Source: Clostridia bacterium (GTDB taxonomy: Bacteria > Bacillota > Clostridia > UMGS1883 > UMGS1540). Taken from it: 64,000 nucleotides of DNA. The notes under the pieces are model-generated. The model was not told where the DNA came from and made no database searches. It saw only the letters and a list, made by a program, of their open reading frames with translations. Positions 9,247 through 18,593 of this stretch are shown in pieces. The position numbers were made by a program, and so were the translations under genes. The stretch's first letter is position 1. The number at the start of each line of letters is the position of its first letter. The stretch spans positions 1 through 64,000 of the forward strand of contig JAFZQX010000044.1 of the NCBI GenBank assembly GCA_017620205.1, given 5' to 3'.

Positions 9247-10263
9247 ATGCTTAATTTTGAAATTACCGATTATGACAAGTATGTCTACGAAAAAGAACTC
9301 CGTGATTTTTTGCCGGATGAGTTTATTGATTTTCATACTCACCTCAGTAAGAAGAGTTTTGAACGAACAGGAAAACATAACGGCGGCTCAACTTGGACAA
9401 GCCTTGTATATGACGAACAGACAGCAGAAGATTTGCTTGATGCATATAATAAAATGTTTACGGGTAAAACTGTGACGCCAATGATTTTCGGAGGGTGTAT
9501 ATTTGAAGTAAAGACAGTAAATAATTATGTTCATGATAAAGGGATTGAGCATAAATTACCAACTCTATACAGAACGACATACGATATGGACGCGGATGAG
9601 CTTGAGGCGGAAGTGAAAAAAGGCGGCTTTTTAGGGCTTAAACCGTATCTTTCAAATTGTCCGCCGTATTTACCGCCGAACGAAATAAGGATATTTGATT
9701 TTCTGCCTCATTCGCATCTTGAAAAAGCAAACAAAAACGGCTGGATAGTTATGCTGCATATCCCAAGACCCGGCAGACTTAAAGATAAAGTAAACCTCGC
9801 ACAGCTTGCGGAAATAGAAGAAAAATATCCGAATATCAAACTGATAATTGCACATATCGGCAGGGCATATGCTAAAGAAGATATAGGGAACGCCTTTGAC
9901 ATAGTAGGCAAAGGCGAAAATACATATTTTGATTTTACCGCAAATCTCTGCGACGACGCTATAAGGGCGTGTATAAATGCGGCAGGAACAAAAAAACTCA
10001 TTTTCGGCTCAGATATGCCGATAGCTATAATGCGAATGTACCGCATTGTAGAAAACGGCGTTTACTATAATATTGTGCCGCGTGGACTTTACGGAGATGT
10101 TGACGGCGAACCGCATATGCGTGAAACTGATGAAACAGATGTAACGCTTATGATGTATGAACAACTAAAAGCGTTTAAGCGTGTCGCACACGAATTAAGG
10201 CTGCCCGACAGGGATATAGAAGCTGTTATGCGTACTAATGCAGAAAAACTACTGAATGTTTGA
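9247..10263 (+). CDS. Amidohydrolase-family (COG2159-type) metal hydrolase
   Basis: The 338-residue protein carries amidohydrolase barrel signatures. DFHTH (about residues 27-31) is the first metal pair, MLHIPRP (about 168-174) and IAHIGRAY (about 199-206) carry further ligands, and FGSDMPIA (about 255-262) carries the terminal aspartate. COG2159 enzymes hydrolyse or decarboxylate small ring or acyl substrates, including sugar lactones. It follows the FGGY kinase directly and is the last of the tightly coupled operon; a lactonase-like role is speculation. Confidence 0.75.
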   Translation: MLNFEITDYDKYVYEKELRDFLPDEFIDFHTHLSKKSFERTGKHNGGSTWTSLVYDEQTAEDLLDAYNKMFTGKTVTPMIFGGCIFEVKTVNNYVHDKGIEHKLPTLYRTTYDMDADELEAEVKKGGFLGLKPYLSNCPPYLPPNEIRIFDFLPHSHLEKANKNGWIVMLHIPRPGRLKDKVNLAQLAEIEEKYPNIKLIIAHIGRAYAKEDIGNAFDIVGKGENTYFDFTANLCDDAIRACINAAGTKKLIFGSDMPIAIMRMYRIVENGVYYNIVPRGLYGDVDGEPHMRETDETDVTLMMYEQLKAFKRVAHELRLPDRDIEAVMRTNAEKLLNV

Positions 10264-10285
10264 AAGAGAGGATAAGTGTTTTAAT

Positions 10286-11434
10286 ATGCTTAATCAGTAT
10301 GCTGTTGAGATACGAAGAAGGTTACATATGTATCCGGAGATAGGATTTGACTTACCAAAAACGCTTGAATTGGTTAAAGATGAGCTTTCAAAAATAGGTG
10401 TTGATTATACTGAAAAATTTGGCAAAAGCAGTATTGTGGCAACGTTAAATCCCGAAAAAAAGAATTATACTATAGGCATAAGAGCCGATATGGATGCACT
10501 CCCGATTTCAGAAGAAAATGATGTGCCGTATAAATCGAAAATTGACGGCAGAATGCACGCTTGCGGTCATGATGCGCACACGGCAATAGCCTTAGCAACA
10601 TTAAAAGAACTGTATGCCATGAAAAATCAAATAAACTGTTGTGTTAAGTTTTTGTTTCAAAGTGCGGAAGAGGCTTACTGCGGAGCTAAATATATGACAG
10701 ACGATGGAGTTATGAATGATATTGACTGTATTGTAGCCTTACATATGGAACCAAAATGCCAAACGGGTAAAATATTATTATGTCCGGGCGCGCAAAACGC
10801 AAATGCGGATCATTTCACTTTGGAGTTTTTTGGAAAACATGCTCATGTTGCATTCCAACAAAATGGAATTGATGCTAATATGGCTGCGATGAGAGCGTGT
10901 ACGGAAATCGAATGTATGATAGCAAAAGAACTTTCGTTTCATGACATTGCTATATTTAATGCAGGCGAGGTTCGCGGCGGGACGGCAAGTAATATTATTT
11001 CAGATTACTGCCGTGTAAATTGCACGCTTCGTACGTGGGAAAAAGGTATTGAGAATAAAGTTCTTGACAGAATAAAAATAATAGCCGAAATGTCTGCTCA
11101 AATGTGGGGCGCAAAAGCAAAGCTTACTTTATTAAACCATTATCCAACCTTGTTTAACAACAATGAAATTGTAAACAAATTAAAATGTTCTGCTGCAAAA
11201 GTAATTGGATCAGAAAACATATCAGCCAATCCCCGTAGCATGGGTAGTGAAGATTTTGCATATTTTGCAGCTGAGAAACCCGGCGCTATGTTTCGGCTTG
11301 GTATTGCAAATGAGGAAAAAAGAAAAACATATGGTCTCCACAGTTCAAGATTTGATATTGATGAGGATGCTCTTGATATCGGGGTAAATATTTTTAAACA
11401 ATTTGTTTTTGATAATATGGAACAAAGAATATAA
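10286..11434 (+). CDS. M20-family amidohydrolase / peptidase
   Basis: This protein of about 382 residues fits the M20D (aminoacylase / N-acyl-amino-acid amidohydrolase) family. RRLHMYPEIGFD (near residues 9-20) and RADMDALPI (about 70-78) are family landmarks. GRMHACGHDAHTAI (about 90-104) supplies metal-binding Cys and His, and SAEEAYCGAKYM supplies the catalytic glutamates. The dimerisation domain lies in the middle. An upstream in-frame ATG at 10256 overlaps the previous gene by 8 bases but lacks a ribosome binding site. AGAGAGGA precedes the ATG at 10286 at a rather long spacing, so the start is tentative. It could deacylate an amino sugar or an N-acyl amino acid. Confidence 0.82.
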   Translation: MLNQYAVEIRRRLHMYPEIGFDLPKTLELVKDELSKIGVDYTEKFGKSSIVATLNPEKKNYTIGIRADMDALPISEENDVPYKSKIDGRMHACGHDAHTAIALATLKELYAMKNQINCCVKFLFQSAEEAYCGAKYMTDDGVMNDIDCIVALHMEPKCQTGKILLCPGAQNANADHFTLEFFGKHAHVAFQQNGIDANMAAMRACTEIECMIAKELSFHDIAIFNAGEVRGGTASNIISDYCRVNCTLRTWEKGIENKVLDRIKIIAEMSAQMWGAKAKLTLLNHYPTLFNNNEIVNKLKCSAAKVIGSENISANPRSMGSEDFAYFAAEKPGAMFRLGIANEEKRKTYGLHSSRFDIDEDALDIGVNIFKQFVFDNMEQRI

Positions 11435-11509
11435 AAGTATTAGCTTCGAGATGAAAAAGAAAAGAATATATAGAAATTTAGTAAAGGTTATTTGGATAGG
11501 GAAAGGAGA

Positions 11510-13894
11510 ATGTTGGGGTTTAATTTGCTCCCCAAAAGTGATATTATGACCGGATGGATAAGAAGTAAGTATAATCCCTGCCTGCCTCTCGGCGAAAACG
11601 GTGCGAGAGCTACAGGCTCTGAAAAACACTTGGCTCTTTCAAGAACCATTGCTGCCGAAGGTGTTGTACTTTTAAAGAATAACGGAGTGTTGCCGCTTCA
11701 TAGAAGTAATACCGTGGCTTTATTTGGAATACACCAAATAGAGTACATAAAAGGTGGCTCCGGAAGCGGTAACGTTACTGTTGAGTATGTAACAAATATA
11801 TATGACGGTTTGAAAGAAAAAGCAGCGGAAGGCAAGATAAGTCTATATGCTGCTCCGAGCGATTATTATATAAAAATTTTACCTGACCTTCTTAAAGGAG
11901 TACGCACAGAAGGTTTACTTTTGGCAGATCCTTTTGTTGAAGAGCCGGTTTTGCCGGGTGAAATAGTTCAAAAAGCTGCAAAAAATGCAGATGTTGCAAT
12001 TTGCGTTATAGGCAGAAATTCCGGAGAAGAATGTGACCGAGCAGGTAATAAAGGCGATTTTTATTTATCTGATACCGAAGAAAATATGCTTTCAGATATA
12101 AAAAAATATTTTGAAAAAATCGTGGTTGTTGTAAATTCGGGCGGAATTATTGATTTTGCGCATTTTGAAAGAGATGACAAGATCTCAGCTGTAATAATGG
12201 GCTGGCAAGGCGGGCAGCAAGGCGGTATAGCAATGGCTGATGTGCTTTGTGCCGATGTGTGTCCTTCAGGAAGGCTGACAGATACAGTGGCAGAAAGATT
12301 TGAAAGCTATCCTTTTTCAGATGCTTTTTCTGATACTAATAATTTTGTTAAGTATTATGAAGATATATATGTAGGATACAGATATTTTGAAACATTTGCA
12401 AAGGAAAAGGTTGTTTATCCGTTTGGCTTTGGACTTTCATATACAAAATTTGAAATAAGCGATTTAAAAGGTTCAGATGACGGAAAGACAATCAAAGTAA
12501 GCGCAACCGTAACAAACACAGGCGATATGCCCGGCAAAGAAGTGTTGCAGGTGTATTACAGCGCGCCGCAAGGCAAGCTTCATAAGCCTGAGTATGAGCT
12601 TGCTTCATTTGCTAAAACGAAATTGCTTTCACCCGGAGAAAGCGAACACCTGACGGTGGAATTCGATATAAATATAATGGCAAGCTATGACGATTTGGGC
12701 AGATGTGAAAAATCAGCTTATATTTTGGAATCGGGAAACTATTTTGTATATGCTGGAACGAATGTCAGAAATATAGTAAAGATTGATTACGATTTCTGCG
12801 TACAAGAAGAATACAGAGTAATAGAAAAGCTTTCACCCAAATGCGTGCCATACAGACTTGAAAAAAGACTTTCCGGCGAAGGGTGGGAAATGTTGCCTGT
12901 CAGCAGCAAACCCGAATTTGAGTATAAGGATATACCCGAAAACCCGGCAGAACCGCCCGAAACTCTTACAAAACTTGAAGATGTTGCCGATGGCAAATGC
13001 AGTATAGACAGCTTTATAAAGCAACTTACAGACGAAGAAAAAGCAAAACTGCTTTGCGGAACTGCCGACCCGGGGACATGGGGCAAAGGACCTTTCAACG
13101 GGTGGGCTGATTCCGGAGTTTCAAACACGGCGGGATTTGGCAACTGCCAAAGGCTTGGTGTTCCTCCGGTTATGACAGCTGACGGACCTGCGGGACTGAG
13201 GCTTTTAAAAGATTTGGGGATATACGCTACGGCATGGCCTGTCGCGACAATGCTTGCATGCACATGGAATACGGACCTGCTTTATGAATATGGCGTTGCG
13301 GTCGCAACAGAAGTAAAAGAAAACAATATCGGCGCATGGCTTGGTCCGGGTCTTAATATTCACAGAAATCCTTTATGCGGCAGGAACTTTGAATACTTTT
13401 CTGAAGATCCGGTTGTTTCCGGCAAAATGGCGTCAGCTGTAATTAAAGGCGTTCAGTCATTAAAAATTGCAGCGACACCAAAACATTTTGCCTGCAACAA
13501 CAAAGAAACTAACCGTAAAAAGAGCGATTCTGTAATTTCGGAAAGAGCCTTGCGTGAGATTTATCTTAAAGGCTTTGAAATAGCAGTAAAGGAAGCTTCG
13601 CCATGGCTTATTATGACATCTTACAATAAGATAAACGGATATAATGCCTCAGTAAATTATGATTTGATTACAGGCATTCTTCGCGAAGAATGGGGATATG
13701 ACGGCGCTGTCACAACAGACTGGATTTCGTACGGAATTCACGGGTTTGAAGTTAAAGCGGGTAATGATCTTAAAATGCCGTGGGGTTATCCGCAGGAAAT
13801 TAACGATTTTGTTATGTCGGAAGTGCTTCCGCAATCTTATATTGATAATTCTGTAAAGCGCTTATTAGAACTGATATTAAAAATTGACTGTTAA
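11510..13894 (+). CDS. Glycoside hydrolase family 3, permuted domain order
   Basis: This 794-residue enzyme is a GH3 beta-glycosidase whose domains are in reversed order. The alpha/beta sandwich domain usually found C-terminally comes first (IAAEGVVLLKNNGVLPL near residue 45, GEECDRAG near 180). A fibronectin-III-like segment follows (about 300-430). The catalytic TIM barrel comes last (VPPVMTADGPAGLRLL near 548, KHFACNNKETNRKKSDS near 663). The barrel ends with GAVTTDW near 730, whose Asp aligns with the nucleophile. No signal peptide is seen, so it is probably cytoplasmic. AAAGGAG at 11502-11508 precedes ATG 11510 closely, and the TTG at 11513 is an equally good start. Beta-glucosidase, xylosidase and N-acetylglucosaminidase activities all occur in the family. 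Confidence 0.88.
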   Translation: MLGFNLLPKSDIMTGWIRSKYNPCLPLGENGARATGSEKHLALSRTIAAEGVVLLKNNGVLPLHRSNTVALFGIHQIEYIKGGSGSGNVTVEYVTNIYDGLKEKAAEGKISLYAAPSDYYIKILPDLLKGVRTEGLLLADPFVEEPVLPGEIVQKAAKNADVAICVIGRNSGEECDRAGNKGDFYLSDTEENMLSDIKKYFEKIVVVVNSGGIIDFAHFERDDKISAVIMGWQGGQQGGIAMADVLCADVCPSGRLTDTVAERFESYPFSDAFSDTNNFVKYYEDIYVGYRYFETFAKEKVVYPFGFGLSYTKFEISDLKGSDDGKTIKVSATVTNTGDMPGKEVLQVYYSAPQGKLHKPEYELASFAKTKLLSPGESEHLTVEFDINIMASYDDLGRCEKSAYILESGNYFVYAGTNVRNIVKIDYDFCVQEEYRVIEKLSPKCVPYRLEKRLSGEGWEMLPVSSKPEFEYKDIPENPAEPPETLTKLEDVADGKCSIDSFIKQLTDEEKAKLLCGTADPGTWGKGPFNGWADSGVSNTAGFGNCQRLGVPPVMTADGPAGLRLLKDLGIYATAWPVATMLACTWNTDLLYEYGVAVATEVKENNIGAWLGPGLNIHRNPLCGRNFEYFSEDPVVSGKMASAVIKGVQSLKIAATPKHFACNNKETNRKKSDSVISERALREIYLKGFEIAVKEASPWLIMTSYNKINGYNASVNYDLITGILREEWGYDGAVTTDWISYGIHGFEVKAGNDLKMPWGYPQEINDFVMSEVLPQSYIDNSVKRLLELILKIDC

Positions 13895-13906
13895 AGGAGA
13901 GCTGAT

Positions 13907-15142
13907 ATGAGTATCCCAGTACCGAAACAATACATAAGGGATTTTGAGCGGCTTGGGTTTGGACTTTTTGTTCATTGGGGACTGTATTCGCAACTTGGTC
14001 AAGGAGAATGGACTTATAAAATACACAACCGTAGTATGAAGGAATATCAAAAACTGAAAGATACATTTACTGCAGAAGATTTTGATGCAGAAAAGCTGGT
14101 TTTACTTGCCAAAAATGCGGGGTGTAAATATATTACGCTTACAACACGTCATCATGAAGGATTTTCTCTTTATGACACTTGCGGATTGAGCGATTTTGAC
14201 GCCGTGCACAGTCCTGCGGGCAGAGATTTGGTTAAAGAGTTTACAGATGCTTGCAACAAGCACGGCATTGTTCCTTTTTTATACCACACAACTCTCGATT
14301 GGCATAACAATGATTTTAATGATGATTTTGACAAGTATCTTGAATATCTCAGTAAGAGCGTAGAAATTCTTTGCAGAAACTATGGGAAAATCGGAGGACT
14401 TTGGTTTGACGGAAATTGGAGCAGACCTGATGCTGACTGGAAAGAGGATGAACTATATAAAACAATAAGAAAATACCAACCGGAAGCTATTATTGTTAAT
14501 AATACAGGGCTTTCCAACAGGGGAGCTGCCGGTAATCCTGAAATAGACTCAGTCACTTTTGAACAGGGTACTCCGGAACCTATGAACCGTGAGGGAATGT
14601 CAAAATATATTGCTGCAGAAATGTGTCAGACAATAAATAACCATTGGGGAACAGCGGATTTGGATATTGACTATAAATCGCCGAGAGAACTTATAGAGAA
14701 TCTCTGCCGGTGCAGAAAAGTTGGCGCAAATTACCTTTTAAACATTGGTCCTTCGGCGCAGGGCGGTATATCCCGATATCAGGAATGCCTTATGGAAACT
14801 GTGGGAAAATGGATGAAGCTGTACGGCGAAGCTATATACTGCGGAAGACCATATAATGCAAAAGGAAATAAAATGAACTTTATTTTAAAAGGTGATAAGG
14901 AGTTGTATTTATACTTCTTTGATATTGGAATTAAGGGCGACGATAATGTAGTAGAAATAAAAAATGATGATGGTGCATTAACTTTTGAGAATGTTCCGGA
15001 CAAGGTTAAATCAATAGAATGGCTTGACAACAGAGAACAGCTTGAGTTTATCCAAGACGGCACCACACTTTCCGTAAATGCAACCAAATATCCTTACGGT
15101 ATGTCAACGTGTGTCAGAGTTGCACGTGCAAAATTAGCATGA
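13907..15142 (+). CDS. Alpha-L-fucosidase, GH29 family
   Basis: The 411-residue protein is a GH29 alpha-L-fucosidase that hydrolyses terminal L-fucose with retention. Family features are FGLFVHWGLYS near residue 20, ITLTTRHHEGFSLYD (76-90), and GGLWFDGNW, whose Asp at about 168 is the expected nucleophile. The C-terminal 70 residues form a short beta domain. There is no signal peptide, so it should act on imported oligosaccharides. It starts 12 bases after the GH3 gene with AAAGGAGAG upstream, so the two are probably co-transcribed. The released fucose can feed the L-fucose isomerase at 19.9 kb. Confidence 0.92.
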   Translation: MSIPVPKQYIRDFERLGFGLFVHWGLYSQLGQGEWTYKIHNRSMKEYQKLKDTFTAEDFDAEKLVLLAKNAGCKYITLTTRHHEGFSLYDTCGLSDFDAVHSPAGRDLVKEFTDACNKHGIVPFLYHTTLDWHNNDFNDDFDKYLEYLSKSVEILCRNYGKIGGLWFDGNWSRPDADWKEDELYKTIRKYQPEAIIVNNTGLSNRGAAGNPEIDSVTFEQGTPEPMNREGMSKYIAAEMCQTINNHWGTADLDIDYKSPRELIENLCRCRKVGANYLLNIGPSAQGGISRYQECLMETVGKWMKLYGEAIYCGRPYNAKGNKMNFILKGDKELYLYFFDIGIKGDDNVVEIKNDDGALTFENVPDKVKSIEWLDNREQLEFIQDGTTLSVNATKYPYGMSTCVRVARAKLA

Positions 15143-15223
15143 TTGAATAATTTACATCATTTTCATGGCGGTATTATCACAAACAGAAATAAACTGAAAA
15201 TATATTAGGAGGATTTAAGTAAG

Positions 15224-16054
15224 ATGGAAGTCAGATGTGCGTCAAACCCGAAGGACGTTAAACACTATACAACAGACAGATTAAGAGAAGAATTCCATAT
15301 TTCAAAGCTTTTTACAAAAGATAATATAAGAATGGTTTACAGCCATATCGACAGAATTATAACGGCAGGCGTAATGCCAGTTTTCCAGACGCTCAAGCTT
15401 GAAGCGGGAAAAGAACTTGCAGCTGAGTATTTCCTCGAAAGACGTGAAATGGGTTGTATAAATGTTGGCGGCAAAGGTGTTATTACTGTTGACGGAACCG
15501 AATACGAAATGAATCCCAGAGACGGAATATATATAGGTATGGGCAACAAAGAAGTTACATTTAAGAGCATGGACGAAAACGACCCTGCGAAATTCTATGT
15601 TTCATCCTGCCCCGCACATGCGTCTTATCCGATAGTTAAAATAGATATTACAAAAGCTAAGAAAGTTCCCTGCGGCTCGGTTGAAGAGTGTAACAAGCGC
15701 GTAATCAATCAGTACATTCACCCCGAAGTTATGAAAAGCTGTCAGCTCGCCATGGGTCTTACCCAGCTTGAAACGGGCTCAAACTGGAACACAATGCCGT
15801 GCCATACGCATGACAGAAGAATGGAAGTTTATCTCTATCTCGATATGGACGAAAACGACGTTGTATTCCACATGATGGGCGAACCTCAGGAAACACGCCA
15901 TATCATAATGCATAATGAAGAAGCGGTTATATCACCGAGCTGGTCAATTCACTCGGGCGTCGGCACAAAGAACTACTCGTTCATTTGGGCAATGTGCGGT
16001 GAAAACCAGGAATTTACCGATATGGACCATATTGAAACAAGAGATTTGAAATAA
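15224..16054 (+). CDS. kduI: 5-dehydro-4-deoxy-D-glucuronate isomerase
   Basis: The 276-residue protein is KduI, matching the usual length of about 278. It converts 5-keto-4-deoxyuronate, formed from unsaturated uronates by GH88 or GH105 hydrolases, to 2,5-diketo-3-deoxygluconate. The cupin-like barrel carries the metal site in MPCHTHDRRMEVYLY (about residues 190-204), with two His and one Glu; a further His is expected in the WSIHSGVGTKNYSFIWAMCG segment near 245. AGGAGG lies upstream of ATG 15224. It heads a row of uronate genes (kduI, eda, kdgK, kduD) and links directly to the GH88 gene at 2.8 kb. Confidence 0.95.
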   Translation: MEVRCASNPKDVKHYTTDRLREEFHISKLFTKDNIRMVYSHIDRIITAGVMPVFQTLKLEAGKELAAEYFLERREMGCINVGGKGVITVDGTEYEMNPRDGIYIGMGNKEVTFKSMDENDPAKFYVSSCPAHASYPIVKIDITKAKKVPCGSVEECNKRVINQYIHPEVMKSCQLAMGLTQLETGSNWNTMPCHTHDRRMEVYLYLDMDENDVVFHMMGEPQETRHIIMHNEEAVISPSWSIHSGVGTKNYSFIWAMCGENQEFTDMDHIETRDLK

Positions 16055-16114
16055 TCTGCTTAATTTTGCATATTTACTTAATTTCATATACTACTCCCTA
16101 TTTAGTGGCTTTAG

Positions 16115-16142
16115 GGCAGTCCGCGCTTATGTGCGGGCTGCC
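16115..16142 (+). repeat. Hairpin family copy 7, between kduI and eda
   Basis: Arms at 16115-16126 and 16131-16142 pair over 12 positions with two G-U pairs around a TTAT loop, and CTTT/AAAG extends the stem outside. A pyrimidine-rich CATATACTACTCCCT lies 15-30 bases upstream, resembling the leader of the hairpins at 19.7 and 23.2-23.5 kb. There is no T run after it. It sits in the intercistronic gap and could stabilise or process the mRNA. Confidence 0.55.
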
Positions 16143-16176
16143 AAAGAAGCTGCAATGTAACGAAGGAGACAAACAA

Positions 16177-16731
16177 ATGGAAAAATATATACCTGTTGTA
16201 GTAATAAAAGAATTGGAAGAGGTAGATAAAATACTTCCCGCGCTTAAAGCAAACGGCATAAACTGTGCGGAGATAACTTTCAGAACATCGTGCGCCGCAG
16301 AAGCTATAAAGCTGGCTTTGGAAAAATATACCGATATGCTTATAGGCGCCGGTACCGTTATAAACGCGGAGCAGTGCGAAGCCGCTCTGAAGGCGGGCGC
16401 GAAGTTTATAGTATCTCCCGGTCTTTCGGTAGCTGTTGCAAAGATTTGCAACGAGAAAAACATTCCGTACTATCCCGGCTGCGTAACGCCTACGGAGATT
16501 ATGCAGGCTTTGGAGCTTGGTATAACAACAGTTAAGTTTTTTCCTGCCAACGTATACGGCGGACTTAAAGCTTTAAAGGCGCTTTCGGGACCGTTCCCGC
16601 AGGTTAAGTTTATTCCTACGGGCGGTGTTGACAGAAGCAATATAGACGAGTTTTTGTCTTTTGATAAGATAGCGGCAATAGGCGGAAGCTTCTTTGTTAA
16701 AGAAGCGCTTGCGAAAATGGAGGAGAAATAA
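16177..16731 (+). CDS. eda: 2-keto-3-deoxy-6-phosphogluconate aldolase
   Basis: The 184-residue aldolase cleaves KDPG to pyruvate and glyceraldehyde-3-phosphate, the last step of the uronate route. EITFRTSCA (about residues 32-40) holds the catalytic Glu, and TVKFFPANVYGG (about 123-134) holds the Schiff-base Lys. GAGT and SPGLS contact phosphate and substrate. ATG 16177 follows CGAAGGAG. An in-frame extension to 16066 would run through the hairpin at 16115-16142 and shows no coding character. It ends 1 base before the kdgK start, so the two are translationally coupled. Confidence 0.93.
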   Translation: MEKYIPVVVIKELEEVDKILPALKANGINCAEITFRTSCAAEAIKLALEKYTDMLIGAGTVINAEQCEAALKAGAKFIVSPGLSVAVAKICNEKNIPYYPGCVTPTEIMQALELGITTVKFFPANVYGGLKALKALSGPFPQVKFIPTGGVDRSNIDEFLSFDKIAAIGGSFFVKEALAKMEEK

Positions 16732-16732
16732 T

Positions 16733-17755
16733 ATGGCAAGAGTAGTTACATTCGGTGAAATAATGCTCAGGCTTGCGCCAAACGGTTATTATAGATTTTT
16801 CCAGAATGACCAGATGCAGGCAACCTTTGGCGGCGGTGAGGCAAACGTTGCGGTATCGCTCGCAAATTACGGGCTTGACAGCGTATATGTAACAAAGCTT
16901 CCGAAGCACGCGATAGGTCAGGCTGCCGTAAACAGCTTAAGATATTTCGGTATTGATACTTCAAAAATCGTCAGAGGCGGGGAGAGAGTAGGTATATACT
17001 TCCTCGAAAAAGGCGCTTCACAGCGTGGCTCCGTATGTATATATGACAGAGCGCACTCCGCTATTCAGACGGCGTCAAAGGAAGACTTTAATTGGGACGA
17101 TATTTTTGAAGGCGCGGATTGGTTCCACTTCACAGGCATAACGCCCGCGCTCGGTGAAAACGTAGTTGAAATATGCAGAGAAGCCTGCAAAGTGGCAAAG
17201 GCGAAAGGCGTTAAAATCTCCTGCGACTTAAACTACCGCGGCAAGCTATGGACAAGGGATGAAGCGCGCAAGGCCATGACAGACCTTTGTCAGTATGTTG
17301 ACGTTTGCATATCAAACGAAGAAGACGCGAAAGATGTTTTCGGCATAGAAGCCGAAGGCACTGATATATACGGCGGAAAGCTTAATCACGAAGGCTATAA
17401 GAGCGTTGCAAAGCAACTCGCCGATAAGTTCGGATTTGAAAAGGTTGCGATAACGCTCAGAACTTCAATATCCGCAAGTGACAATGACTGGGCGGGTATG
17501 CTCTATGACGGAGAGGATTTTTACTTCTCAAAATCATATCATTTGCACATTGTAGATAGGGTCGGCGGCGGCGATTCCTTCGGCGGCGGACTTATATATT
17601 CTCTGCTTTCGGGCAAAAGCTCAAAGGACGCCATTGAATTTGCTGTTGCGGCTTCGGCTTTAAAGCACTCGGTTGAAGGCGACTATAACAGAGTATCCGT
17701 AGCCGAGGTTGAAAAGCTCGCCGGCGGCGACGCCAGCGGCAGAGTTCAAAGATAA
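16733..17755 (+). CDS. kdgK: 2-keto-3-deoxygluconate kinase, PfkB family
   Basis: This 340-residue PfkB-family kinase phosphorylates 2-keto-3-deoxygluconate to KDPG. TFGEIMLRLAPNG opens the protein, FGGGEANVAVSLA (about residues 30-42) is the first PfkB signature, and RVGGGDSFGGGLIYSLL (about 268-284) is the second, with the catalytic Asp in GGGDSF. AGGAGAAATA precedes ATG 16733; an earlier in-frame ATG at 16694 lies inside eda. The neighbours eda and kduD fix the assignment better than sequence alone, because fructokinases share the fold. Confidence 0.9.
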   Translation: MARVVTFGEIMLRLAPNGYYRFFQNDQMQATFGGGEANVAVSLANYGLDSVYVTKLPKHAIGQAAVNSLRYFGIDTSKIVRGGERVGIYFLEKGASQRGSVCIYDRAHSAIQTASKEDFNWDDIFEGADWFHFTGITPALGENVVEICREACKVAKAKGVKISCDLNYRGKLWTRDEARKAMTDLCQYVDVCISNEEDAKDVFGIEAEGTDIYGGKLNHEGYKSVAKQLADKFGFEKVAITLRTSISASDNDWAGMLYDGEDFYFSKSYHLHIVDRVGGGDSFGGGLIYSLLSGKSSKDAIEFAVAASALKHSVEGDYNRVSVAEVEKLAGGDASGRVQR

Positions 17756-17776
17756 TTAAAACAAGGAGGATATATT

Positions 17777-18562
17777 ATGTTCAGATTAGACGGTAAAATT
17801 GCGCTTATAACAGGCGCGTCATACGGCATAGGCTTTGCCATTGCAAAGGGAATGGCAAACGCCGGAGCGACTATTGTATTTAACGATATTAAACAGGAGC
17901 TTGTAGACAAAGGCCTTGAAGCATACAAGGTAGAGGGAATAGAAGCACACGGCTATGTATGCGACGTAACGGACGAGGACGCCGTAAACGCTCTTGTAGC
18001 ACAGATTGAAAAAGAAGTCGGCGTTATTGATATTTTGGTAAATAACGCGGGCATTATAAAGAGAATACCGATGACCGAAATGAAGGCTTCGGAATTCAGA
18101 CAGGTTATAGACGTTGATTTAAACGCTCCGTTTATAGTTTCAAAAGCCGTTATCCCTTCAATGATTAAAAAAGGTCACGGCAAAATTATAAATATATGCT
18201 CCATGATGAGCGAGCTCGGACGTGAAACGGTTTCCGCTTACGCGGCAGCTAAAGGCGGACTTAAAATGCTTACAAGAAATATCTGCTCCGAATACGGAGA
18301 ATATAACATTCAGTGTAACGGCATAGGCCCCGGCTACATAGCAACGCCGCAGACGGCGCCGCTTCGCGAAATCCAGCCGGACGGCTCAAGACATCCGTTT
18401 GACAAATTTATCTGCGCAAAAACTCCTGCAGGCAGATGGCTTCAGCCCGACGAGCTTGCAGGTCCCGCAGTATTTTTAGCAAGTGAAGCTTCAAACGCCG
18501 TAAACGGACATATACTCTATGTTGACGGCGGTATTCTCGCTTATATCGGCAAACAGCCGTAA
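17777..18562 (+). CDS. kduD: 2-deoxy-D-gluconate 3-dehydrogenase (SDR family)
   Basis: The 261-residue short-chain dehydrogenase has TGASYGIG (about residues 13-20) for NAD(P) binding, NNAGI (about 91-95), and the catalytic Ser-Tyr-Lys set in CSMMSELGRETVSAYAAAK (about 141-159). KduD reduces 2,5-diketo-3-deoxygluconate, the KduI product, to 2-keto-3-deoxygluconate for KdgK. AAGGAGG lies upstream. Position after kdgK and completeness of the route support KduD; gluconate 5-dehydrogenase is the closest alternative name for the same family. Confidence 0.9.
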   Translation: MFRLDGKIALITGASYGIGFAIAKGMANAGATIVFNDIKQELVDKGLEAYKVEGIEAHGYVCDVTDEDAVNALVAQIEKEVGVIDILVNNAGIIKRIPMTEMKASEFRQVIDVDLNAPFIVSKAVIPSMIKKGHGKIINICSMMSELGRETVSAYAAAKGGLKMLTRNICSEYGEYNIQCNGIGPGYIATPQTAPLREIQPDGSRHPFDKFICAKTPAGRWLQPDELAGPAVFLASEASNAVNGHILYVDGGILAYIGKQP

Positions 18563-18593
18563 TAATAAGTTAAACTAAAAAGGAGAGAATAAC

